From: Erysipelotrichales bacterium
Lineage (GTDB): Bacteria > Bacillota_I > Bacilli_A > Erysipelotrichales > Erysipelotrichaceae
DNA length: 64,000 bases
NCBI GenBank assembly: GCA_910576345.1
Contig: CAJTIT010000005.1
Location: 50,467 to 114,466, forward strand
Direction: 5' to 3'
A program made the position numbers and the translations under genes. Within the stretch, counting starts at the first letter, position 1; every line of letters starts with the position of its first letter. The notes under the pieces are model-generated. The model saw only the letters and a list, made by a program, of their open reading frames with translations, did no database searches and had not been told where the DNA came from. Shown in pieces: positions 6,841 through 16,500 of the stretch.

Positions 6841-7206
6841 ATGGTTCAAGCGGAGAAGCAAAAGAAAGTGTTTCTGTCACTGTGCGGACAGCGTGACTAT
6901 GACCTGCTTACAGGCAAGGAAGCTATGACACAAGCTGATTTTGAGCGTATCACTTATATCACAACCGCTCTTGGCTATTCTTCCTGCACACAGGAATTGA
7001 TTAGTGAGCATTTAGAGCTGGCTTGCAAGGAAGCGGAACGCACAGACAGGGAGTTTGATATTTTGAAAGACTACCCAGAATATTTTAAAGATGAAAATGT
7101 CTATGAACAGATTGACGAATGGATAGAGGACTTCATCAGTCAAGCACCGCCAGCAAAGCGGGACGAGATACGCCAGCTTATCAAAGAAAATACAGAGATT
7201 ATCTGA
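6841..7206 (+). CDS. Hypothetical acidic helical element protein (121 aa)
   Basis: ATG 6841 is chosen because AGGAG lies 8 nt upstream; a GTG at 6832 is in frame but overlaps that site. The protein is acidic and predominantly helical ('LACKEAERTDREFDILKDY', 'EQIDEWIEDFISQ'), with no signal peptide or membrane segment. It follows the previous small ORF by 19 nt and shares its promoter. The higher GC and codon choice match the xis/int block rather than the chromosome. Function unknown. Confidence 0.65.
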   Translation: MVQAEKQKKVFLSLCGQRDYDLLTGKEAMTQADFERITYITTALGYSSCTQELISEHLELACKEAERTDREFDILKDYPEYFKDENVYEQIDEWIEDFISQAPPAKRDEIRQLIKENTEII

Positions 7207-7645
7207 TACACAGGTTATCGCAACCACGGCATTTCTGCTGGGTGTGATAGCCTTTTTTCATTCCTGCTAAAAAACAGGGATTTGGACGGAATTAGGACGG
7301 ATTTATCTTTTATGCTTATCTTGTTGAAATTTGCCTTATTCTGGCAAGGCGGTTTCTTCACGGGAGGATTGCGAATGGCAGGAGTGCATAAAAGAAAATC
7401 ATCAAAAAAATTTTAATCCATGTTAAGGGAGTTTACAGCTATTTCCGTGTAGAATTTCCTCACTATCTGTCGATTATATTCATTAAAGCTCAACGAGGTT
7501 ATCACAACTTCTTGGGCTTTTTTGCTTTTTCTGGATTTCTTTTTCAAACTTTGCCAGCTCGTACCCTCTCATTTGTATTAATGACGGAAAGGGGGAAGGA
7601 GCGGTTACAATCACCACCTTTTGACAAACGAAAGGAGGTGAAAAC
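7207..7645 (+). other. Non-coding leader of the sigma/orf8 operon
   Basis: About 440 nt without a convincing gene. It contains a repeated motif GGACGGA around 7275-7295 and a terminator-like hairpin at 7487-7523. AAAGGAGGTG at about 7631-7640 is the ribosome site of the next gene. Tn916 has transcriptional attenuation upstream of its orf7, and this stretch is a candidate for the same. Confidence 0.5.
7487..7523 (+). terminator. Terminator or attenuator before the sigma-like gene
   Basis: AGCTCAACGAG (7487-7497) pairs, with one mismatch and two G-T wobbles, with CTTCTTGGGCT (7508-7518), followed by TTTTT. Confidence 0.55.
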
Positions 7646-8074
7646 ATGAACAGACCCACTTCTCCAGAAGATGTCCAGAAAGTCTTTGACTGTTACTGCA
7701 AGAAGATTTTGAAGAATGAAGCTATCAACATTCAGAAGCATTACTAGCATTTGAATGACGTACAGGTTTCCTTTTCAGAACTCACGCCAGAACAGCTTGC
7801 GGAGCTTGCCACTTATGATGATTATTCCACGAACTATGACCTTTACAAAGTCATGGGCTACGACGTGAAAATCAAGAATGAGCTGTTGAGTGAAGCATTG
7901 CAGGAACTTTCTGAGGAAGAACGCTTTATCTTGTTGCTCTACGGTTTAGGCTTCAATGACGGCGAGATTGCCGACCTGCTGAAAATTGTACGCCGTACAG
8001 TGAACTATAAGCGTCAAAGAGGATTTGAAAAAGTCAGAAAAAGAATGGAGGAAAAACAGCATGAAGAAGAATAA
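7646..8074 (+). pseudogene. Tn916 orf7-like sigma factor interrupted by TAG
   Basis: From ATG 7646, with a strong AAAGGAGGTG site, the frame reads MNRPTSPEDVQKVFDCYC up to HY, then TAG at 7745-7747. It continues in the same frame without another stop to 8074 ('HLNDVQVSFSELTPEQLAEL', then the sigma region-4-like 'EERFILLLYGLGFNDGEIAD'). Joined, the product would be about 142 residues, the usual length of Tn916 ORF7-type sigma proteins. A single substitution (from CAG or GAG) explains the stop. A weak restart at TTG 7751 could make the C-terminal 107 residues, including the HTH. In Tn916 ORF7/ORF8 activate transfer genes, so the lesion could lower transfer. Confidence 0.75.
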
Positions 8075-8309
8075 AGCGGTACATAAAGGCAACGGCTTAC
8101 TGCCTTACCCTGTTATCGTTTCAGCTTCGCAGGGCGATATTCTGGCTATGAATGTTGTGTTGTCCCATTATGAGCCTTATATTGCCCGCTTGTCCATGCG
8201 AACAAGCATTGACGAATACGGCAATCCTCATACCACCGTTGACGAGGATATGCGTAGCCGTCTGGAAGCAAAGCTGATTGAGCAGGTGCTTAATTTCAAA
8301 GTAGCGTAA
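8061..8309 (+). CDS. Tn916 orf8-like helix-turn-helix protein
   Basis: The 82-residue product from ATG 8061 (GGAGG upstream) contains 'PVIVSASQGDILAMNVVLSH' followed by 'YEPYIARLSM'. This is the short HTH_16-type domain found in Tn916 ORF8 and in the N-termini of conjugative-element sigma proteins. It overlaps the end of the sigma gene by 14 nt, so the pair is translationally coupled. Together they are expected to form the element's activator of transfer and excision genes. Confidence 0.8.
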   Translation: MKKNKAVHKGNGLLPYPVIVSASQGDILAMNVVLSHYEPYIARLSMRTSIDEYGNPHTTVDEDMRSRLEAKLIEQVLNFKVA

Positions 8310-8717
8310 AGTTACGTCCCATTACAGAGCGACGCATTACCCCCTTTCCTGCGTCCTCTCTGGGATTTATACATCTTTCAAAGTCTATATATCTTTGTAT
8401 TTATATGGGCTTTGACAGGCGTATAAACAGCCGTTGTTGTTCTTTGACAAGTGAATAAAGCAGACAGATACGTTTGTGATACAGCGAGCCACGGGGACTG
8501 TACGCCATGACCTTTCCAAAAGAGAGCGAGCGACCCATGCAGTGATCCGAGAGCGACCGTTGGAAAAGTCGCTTTGCCACGACCTGTATTCACAGGATAA
8601 TGATACGTCCCAGAGGTGGTTTTGCTCATAGGAATGAGATTGGTTGAGATACCAGCGGAGCTTTTCCAGAGCCGTCTGTCTGCTTCCATAAGACACACAG
8701 TAAAGGGGGTGCATATT
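8310..8717. other. Structured non-coding stretch between orf8-like gene and xis
   Basis: About 400 nt without a supported gene. It is GC-richer than the surroundings and holds the repeated motif GAGAGCGA (near 8522 and 8548) plus complementary stretches around CCTTTCCAAAAG / CTTTTCCAACGG (read on opposite strands), so it may fold. The Tn916 family has a comparable gap here. Antisense ORFs here show no family resemblance. Confidence 0.45.
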
Positions 8718-8921
8718 ATGAACAATACTGATGTGCCTATCTGGGAGAAGTACACGCTGACGATTGAGGAAGCGTCAAAATACTTCCGTATCGGGGAAAA
8801 GAAATTGCGTAAGCTGGCAGAGGAAAATCTCGACGCTGGCTGGGTGATTGTCAACGGAAACCGTGTACAGATTAAGCGAAAACAGTTTGAAAAAATCATT
8901 GATACATTGGACGAAATCTAA
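8718..8921 (+). CDS. xis: Excisionase Xis, Tn916 type
   Basis: A 67-residue winged-helix DNA-bending protein. '[19 protein letters not shown]' and '[19 protein letters not shown]' are nearly diagnostic for Tn916 Xis. The start is ATG 8718 after AAAGGGGGTG; a longer in-frame extension upstream has no support. It lies 79 nt before int, as in Tn916. It binds the element ends and directs the integrase toward excision. It appears intact. Confidence 0.95.
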   Translation: MNNTDVPIWEKYTLTIEEASKYFRIGEKKLRKLAEENLDAGWVIVNGNRVQIKRKQFEKIIDTLDEI

Positions 8922-8928
8922 TGTCAGC

Positions 8929-8972
8929 GAGCCGTAGGTATGGTATAATAAAGTATAGCGTATCAACGGCTC
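8929..8972 (+). other. Hairpin between xis and int
   Basis: GAGCCGT (8929-8935) and ACGGCTC (8966-8972) are exact reverse complements, with TGGTATAATA in the loop. It may be an attenuator or carry an int promoter. The ribosome site AAAGGAGC for int follows. Confidence 0.45.
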
Positions 8973-9000
8973 ATTCCTTGACGGAAAGGAGCTTCGCACT

Positions 9001-10197
9001 ATGTCTAATGTAAAGAGAAAAGACAGCAAGGGACGCAATTTACGACTTGGAGAGAGCCAGAGAAAAGACGGAAGATACGTTTACAAATATACCGATATGT
9101 ACGGGCAACCACAGTTTGTCTATGCTTGGAAACTTGTTCCGACAGACAAGACACCCGCTGGGAAACGTGAAGATTTGTCATTGAGGGAAAAGCAGAAAAA
9201 GATTAAGAAAGACCTCGACGACGGTATCAATACCATAGGCGGGAAAATGACAGTCTGCCAGCTCTACGCAAAGAAGAACAGCCAGAGAAAGAATGTGAAA
9301 CGCAACACAGAAAAAGGTCGCCAGTATCTTATGAAAATTCTGGAAAACGACCCGCTGGGTGCAAGGAGCATTGATACGGTGAAGCTATCGGACGGTAAGG
9401 AATGGGCTATGCGAATGTATGAGAATGGCTTTTCCTACAAGACGATTAGCAACTACAAGCGTTCTCTGAAAGCGTCATTCTATATGGCGATTGAGGACGA
9501 CTGTATCAGAAAAAATCCTTTTAACTTCAAATTGAGTGATGTTCTGGAAGATAATTCAGAGCCTAAAGTCATTCTCACGCCAGAGCAGGAAGAAAAAATG
9601 CTTGCCTTTATGGAACAGGACAAGACGTACAGCAAGTATTATGATGAAGTGGTTATTCTTCTGGAAACGGGGCTTCGTATTTCTGAATTTTGTGGTCTGA
9701 CAGTCCATATTGATATGGCGAACCGTATCATCAATGTAGACCACCAGCTATTGAAAGATAGCGAAATTGGCTACTATGTTGAAACGCCTAAGACCAAAAA
9801 AGGAGAACGTCAGCTTCCAATGACAGAAAGAGCTTATCAAGCCTTTAAGCGAGTGTTACAGAACAGAGGAAAGGCAGAGCCTATCATCATAGGCGGTTAC
9901 AGCAATTTCCTGTTCCTAAACCAAAAGGGCTTCCCTAAAGTGGCTGGAAACTATGAAAGTATGTTGCGTGGGCTTGTGAAGAAATACAACAAGACACATA
10001 AAGACCAGCTACCAAACATCACACCACACTCATTCAGACATACCTACTGCACGAACATGGCAAACAAAGGAATGAACCCGAACACCCTGCAATACATCAT
10101 GGGACACTCAAACATCACCATGACATTAGGGTACTACGCACACGGTACTTTCAATTCAGCGAAAGCAGAACTTGAAAGACTGGCTCTTGCTTCTTAA
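9001..10197 (+). CDS. int: Tyrosine recombinase integrase, Tn916 type
   Basis: A 398-residue site-specific recombinase, close to the 405 residues of Tn916 Int. An N-terminal arm-binding domain opens with 'GRNLRLGESQRKDGRYVYKY', then a core-binding domain (about 80-185) and the catalytic domain. The visible catalytic set is Arg226 (ETGLRISE), His343-x-x-Arg346 (HSFRH), His369 (GHSN) and Tyr379 (GYYAHGTF). No lesion is seen. It catalyses excision and integration of the element with Xis. It is the last gene of the element; the boundary should lie within the next 250 nt. Start ATG 9001 follows AAAGGAGC. Confidence 0.96.
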   Translation: MSNVKRKDSKGRNLRLGESQRKDGRYVYKYTDMYGQPQFVYAWKLVPTDKTPAGKREDLSLREKQKKIKKDLDDGINTIGGKMTVCQLYAKKNSQRKNVKRNTEKGRQYLMKILENDPLGARSIDTVKLSDGKEWAMRMYENGFSYKTISNYKRSLKASFYMAIEDDCIRKNPFNFKLSDVLEDNSEPKVILTPEQEEKMLAFMEQDKTYSKYYDEVVILLETGLRISEFCGLTVHIDMANRIINVDHQLLKDSEIGYYVETPKTKKGERQLPMTERAYQAFKRVLQNRGKAEPIIIGGYSNFLFLNQKGFPKVAGNYESMLRGLVKKYNKTHKDQLPNITPHSFRHTYCTNMANKGMNPNTLQYIMGHSNITMTLGYYAHGTFNSAKAELERLALAS

Positions 10198-10243
10198 ATC
10201 GGTGATTGTACTACTCATTTACTACTTTTGGTTGCATTTTCAT

Positions 10244-10337
10244 GCTGGTAAATGCCAGCTTATGCAGAGTATCTTCCAAAAGGAAAATGCCGATAAAGCC
10301 CTAAAATACAGGCTATACCGACATTTACCAGCTTATG
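10244..10337. repeat. Paired repeats downstream of int, candidate arm-type Int sites at the element end
   Basis: GCTGGTAAATG (10244-10254) and CATTTACCAGC (10322-10332) are exact inverted copies. Overlapping them, CCAGCTTATG occurs as direct repeats at 10255-10264 and 10328-10337, 73 bp apart (about seven helical turns). Tn916-type integrases bind short repeats near each end with their N-terminal domain, so these are good candidates. Confidence 0.55.
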
Positions 10338-10443
10338 AAAAGATAATCAGAAATTTAGTAAGTTTTTGATTTTAAAAAGCTACTCTTTTATCATCGTAAT
10401 ATCAACTTGTTTTCATAGAGATAAAGTATCATTCTTGTTTCAA

Positions 10444-10479
10444 TAACAAAATATTGCTAATAAAAACAATATTTTGTTA
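10444..10479. promoter_or_regulatory. Perfect 13-bp inverted repeat upstream of the GH89 gene
   Basis: TAACAAAATATTG (10444-10456) and CAATATTTTGTTA (10467-10479) with a 10-nt spacer, 64 nt before the start codon. TATGAT at 10492-10497 may be the -10 box. It is probably an operator. It lies near the expected element/chromosome joint, so it could alternatively belong to that end. Confidence 0.55.
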
Positions 10480-10542
10480 CTGTTTTTCTGCTATGATAGG
10501 TGGGACTAGATTTGTTGAAACAAAAAGAGGAGGATGACTTCA

Positions 10543-13500
10543 ATGTTAAAACGGTTTTTTCTGGGGTCTTTAGCTTTTTTCGTCTGCATGACGAATTTTT
10601 CTGTTTTCCTAGAAACAAAAGCTGAAGAAGCACAACAACCAAAAAAGATTGAAATAGCGAGCATTCAAGCCAAAAGCACTGCGAACTATCCAATCGAAAA
10701 TGCTATTGATGGTGACAAAGAAACTTATTGGCAATCACCAAGAAGTTCTCAATCTGTAGGGGTCATTGAATATAAATACGACCACAATCGTTATATTGAT
10801 ATTCAATTGGATGGCACTTATGCATTGTCATCTATCAAACTATATCAAAAAGAAGGTTCCTATTATCATTACTACATCTATGCATCTACAGATGGTGTGA
10901 ATTATAATAGAATCGCTACGAAGAGCGATGATCAATTAGCGAATAGCGACGGAGATACGCTTTCACTTCAAGGCAATGCGTCTTATTTAAGACTGAACAT
11001 GGCTTATAATTCCGGTGAATATACAACAAACCTTAAAGAGATTGAAGTATATGGTACAAAAATAAGCACCAAGGTTACAGAAAAAGAACCGATTTCTATA
11101 GAGACATTTGCAGACAGCGAATGGTCAACCAAGTGGGAACAGTTTGAAAATAATGAAGTTTATGCAGAACAGAAAACGATCCAAGAAATTCAAGGATTGG
11201 TCAGTCGTGTGATTGGCGCAGAATATGTAGATAAATTCGTTTTTGAATTGCGTGATTCTATGAATGTGCAAGCAGACGGTTCCGGGAATGATGTGTTTGA
11301 ACTGGAATCTGTGGATGGCAAGATCGTCATTCGTGGCAACGATGGGGTATCATTGGCATCCGGCTTCAATTATTACTTAAAATATTATTGTAATGTTGAT
11401 TACAATCCGATTTATACATCTTCTGATATGACAATGCCATCAACGCTTCCAAGCATTGATCGCAAAATTGTAAAAGATACGCAATATGATTATCGATATG
11501 CATTGAATTTCTGTACCTATTCCTATTCCATGTCTTTCTGGGGCTGGGATGAATATGAAGCATTCTTGGATTGGGCAGCGATGAATGGGATCAATTTGAT
11601 GTTAGATATCGTTGGTCAAGAAGAAGTATTACGGCAATTTTTGAAAACATATGGTTACACGGATGAAGAAGTCAGTGATTATATCAGTGGGCCGGCATAT
11701 TTCGCATGGTTCTATATGCAGAATTTGGATTCCTTTGGCGGACCGTTACCACAAGCTTGGTATGAACAGCGAACAGAACTAGGCAGAAAACTTCATGATC
11801 GTATGCAGGCATATGGCATTGATCCTGTCATTCAAGGTTTCTCAGGCATGGTTCCTTATGATTTTGCAGAAAAAGCGAACATTTCCGCAAACCAAGTGCT
11901 GGATGTTGGAGATTGGCCCGGATACAAACGTCCTTATATGTTAAGAACCCATAAATCCGGCATCAACGAAGTATCTGATATTTATAGCGAAGCAGCACAG
12001 CGCTTCTATCAAGCACAAAAAGATGTGTTTGGTGATGTGTCAAATTACTATGCGGTGGATCCTTTCCATGAAGGTGGAACCATTCCCGGAGATATGAATA
12101 TCCAATACGTTTATTATCAAGTACAGGAACAGATGCTGAAACATGACAAAGGAAACGATGCGATTTGGGTTATGCAGCAATGGCAAGGCGGTATATCCGC
12201 AGGGAAGTTGAATGGTTTAAAAGACAAGAACAAAGCTATTGTCTTGGATCTTCAATCTGATATGAGATCCCAAGCCGGCCCAATGGAAAATACAGGGACA
12301 CCTTGGATTTGGAATATGCTTCACAATTTTGGTGGACGCATGGGAATGGATGGAGAAGTAGAAGTCATTGCCAGTGCGATTCCGGAAGCAATGAACAATT
12401 CACGGTATATGGTAGGAATCGGAATTACGCCCGAAGCCATTGAAAATAGTCCGATTGTATATGAGCTATTGTTTGATATGACATGGCAAAAAGATCCAAT
12501 TAACTATAAAGAGTGGACGTATCAATATGCACAACGCCGCTATAATATTGATCGTAACAATCAATCGGTGATTGATGATATCAATACGGCTTATGACATC
12601 CTGTTGAATACTGTTTATGAGGACAAAGATTATTATATTCAAGGCGCTGCGGAATCCGTGGTCAATGCACGACCGGGCACAAGTTTCAGTTCGGCATCCA
12701 CATGGGGACATTCCACCATTTCTTATGAAAAAACAGAATTGGAAAAAGCAGTAGCATTGTTTGCGGCGCATTATGATGAACTGAAAGGATCGCCAGCGTT
12801 TGTATACGATTTTTCGGAGCTTTTAGAGCAGGTGTTATCCAATACTGCGGTGGAATACCATAAATTGATGGTTCAGGCATATCAAAACAAAGATGCACAA
12901 GAGTTTGATCGCATCTCTGCACACTTCTTGGATCTGATCGCATTGAGTGATGAAGTGTTAAGCACAAGTGAAAAATTCATGCTTGGCACTTGGATTGAAA
13001 ATGCACGTACCATGCTAGATAGCGATACGTATCAGATGGATGATTGGTCAAGAGATTTGTTTGAATTCAACGCACGTGCATTGTTGACGACATGGGGCGC
13101 TGCGAAGAATGGATCACTGAAAGATTACTCCAATCGTAAATGGTCCGGACTTACAGAGGATTTCTATTTACAGCGTTGGACCATCTGGGTCAATAATCGC
13201 AAGGCGGAATTGGCAGGAGCGCAAGCAACCAATCCGAACTGGTTCTTATGGGAATGGAAATGGGCAAATCAGAAGAACGATGATGGAAAATTTGGGACTA
13301 CTCCAGATACCACTGTAAATTTGAAATCAATTTCAGAAGATATCATGGAAAACTATTCTATGACAAATATTGAAAATTTTGTAGCGGGCGGTGCAATGGA
13401 AGAAGACGAAAATATTGCGATCGATAAACCGGTAGAAGCAAACTTTGCGCCAAGCAGCGGTAGCACCTCCAATCTTGTGGATAACAATACCGGAAGTGGT

Positions 13501-16500
13501 TATATCTATGATAAAACATCAGATAATGTTATCATGGAAATGGATTTGAATGGTATTGCAAGAATTTCTCAGTTTGCGCTTGCATTTAACCAAGGTGCAG
13601 GAAAGAAACCATATCATTATAAAATTGAATATCTGGATCCGGAAACAAGTCACTGGGTACAAGTAAAGCTTGATAATTCCGGAGCCTTGGAAGCAAATGA
13701 AATCATACCGTTTGAATGTACTGCCAGCAAGATTCGCTATACATTCAAAACATTGGATTTGGCAAACAATCCAATTGAAATCAACGAATTGTTTGTCTAT
13801 GGCAAGATGATCAAAGAATATGAATTCATCAACTATGCACTTGGTATGCCAGTAACAACAGATGGAAATCCGGAGCGCCCTGCGACGAATGTAACCGATG
13901 GACGATTGGATACTATTTGGGTTGAAAACAATGGTGTGTTTGGTGAAACAACCAACGTGATTGTTGATTTGGAAACAAAACGAACAATTGAATTTATTGA
14001 AATCTGTTTTGAATCTGCAGGAAGACCATTCCAGTATAAGGTATTGGGAAATGATGGATCAAACGATACTTGGACGATGATCTTGGATAATTCTAATTCT
14101 CAAGACGCAACACCTGCGAAAGTGAGCATTCCTTACAATCAGCCGGTTCAAAAAATCAAAGTTGTTATGACCGGAAAGAACTCCGCCGGATCTTTTCCTG
14201 GTTCTTGGCCGGCAATCGCAGAAGTGCGTGCATTGGCTCAAAAGCGAAATGATACCGTTGAATTCAGCAAAGGCGAAAACGTAGCGTTAAACAAACCTGT
14301 TACGGTACCTGCCAATGATGCGGATAAAGGATTAATCGTAGACGGTATACACAATGGATCAAGCAATCGCTGGGAGCAAAAGAGCGGAAATTATCCTTCA
14401 GAAATTATTGTTGATTTGGAAGGTACGTATTACTTAGATGAAGTGCTGGCAGGAATGGAAGGTGCTGGTTACGGCTTCAAATACAAACTGGAAATCATCA
14501 ATAAGAGCGGAGAGCGTGTGATGATTGCGGATCGCTCCGCAGATGGTGAAGTGGCAGGAGATGATCGTTATATTCATATTCCGGTAGAGGATTATGCACA
14601 GAAGGTTATCTACACGCTGACAGGTGCCGGAGTGGGTCAAGCACAGTTAGCATGGCCATGTTTAAGCGAATTACAGGCGATCACCGGTAAGCCGGATACA
14701 TTATCTGTAAATGCTACAATTACCAGTGACGGATACACCGGTTTAGAAGCATTAAAAGATGATGACACCTCAACATTTGTACAGTTTGATCAAGCAGGCA
14801 ACAAAGAAATCCATTATACTTTAAAACGTTCACAGGATATTGACTGTTTGGAAATCGTAAAAACAGCAGGAAGCGCATTGAAATATAAAGCTTATTATAA
14901 AAACACAAGCGGCGATTGGATCGAATTTGCGGATATGAGCAACAATGACAAAGATAAAATGTCCAATACGTATATGTTTGATCATATTATTTCTGCTCAA
15001 GAATATAAGTTTGTAATCTTCAATGACAATGTAACGATTTCTGATATCAACCTATTTACCGGTCAAGCGACAGGACCGTTGAAGCTGGCTATTTCTTCAG
15101 CGAAAGCAACACTTGCCAGCAAAACAATCGGTGATTATGCCAATAACTATCCTCAAAGCGCTGCGGATGCTTTGCAGGCGGCGATTGATGCTGCCCAACA
15201 ACAGGTTGATGCGAAAATCAGTGCAGCACAAGTAACCATTGAATTACAGAAACTGAAAGCCGCGGTCCAAGAATTTGAAAAATCCGGACCGATAGAAATT
15301 GATCGCAAAGTGTTAAATGCTGTTGTATCCGATGCGGAAATCTTTATGGCAGCTTTGACAAAAACCAATAATGTGGATTTGATTGCCGTGTTGGAAAACA
15401 AATATCAAACAGCCAAGACAATGAAAGATACGTATCAAGTTACGCAAGTACAGGTGGATACAGCGACCAATGAATTAAATGCTGTAATTGAAGCCAATAA
15501 AGATGTGTTCAATGCGATTTTGGATTATCAGAAAACGATAGAAAAAGCCAATAAACAATTAAGTAATACCACGATTGGAGATAAAGACGGAAATGTTCCA
15601 CAATCTGCGGCTGATGCTTTAACACAGGCTGTTTCCACAGCACAAAGTGATTATATGGCATCGAGCAACCATGTGGAAACAATCGTCACAATTACCAATA
15701 CGCTACAAGCAGCGCTTGAAACATTCCAAAATGCACAAGTCAAAGTAGACAAGCAAGCATTAAAAGTTGCAATCATATTGGCTAAAACGAAAACAAAGGA
15801 CGACTATACAAGCAGTTCTTGGACATCATTTAGCAAAGTGTATAACAATGCGATGAAAATTGACAGTGGAAGCAATGTATCAGTGAAAGAAGTTGAAGAT
15901 GCGACAAAAGCATTGAGTGATGCGATCAATTCATTGACGAAGCGCGGAAATACCGCAGAATTGGAAGCTCTTGCATTTGAACATGATAACAAAGCATTTG
16001 ATGAGACATTGGTTACATTAGATTCTTATCAAGCATATCAAGATGCTTTGGACGATGCAAAAGCAATCATCAATCAAAGCGCAAATGCGTCACAAGATGA
16101 TCTTGACAATGCATATGATGCTTTAAACAGCGCTTATGAGGATATGATCGGTAGTGAAAAATCCATTCAAAAATTAAGTGACGTTATCACAGCGCTTGAT
16201 GTCTTACATGAAGATCACTATACAAAGGCTAGTTGGAATGCACTTCAAACAGCTGTTGAAGAAGCACAAGCATTGATCGATAGTGGCGCACCAAAATACT
16301 TTGCGCTTGTAAAAGCGGAAGAAGCCATCACCAAAGCGAAAAATGAATTGGTAGAAGTTAGTGACAATTCCGCATTGCAAGATAAAATCGATGAATTGAC
16401 ATCTTTCAATTTAGTTGAAAATGATTATACAGCGGATTCTTGGAAAGCATACAGTGATAAACTGCAGGAAGCAAATGAACTGGTAAACAATGACAGTGCA

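Noticed and set aside
8378..8899. Minus-strand ORF of 173 codons opposite xis and the upstream gap
   Set aside because: It runs antisense to the certain xis gene, has no ribosome site, and its translation has no recognisable domain.
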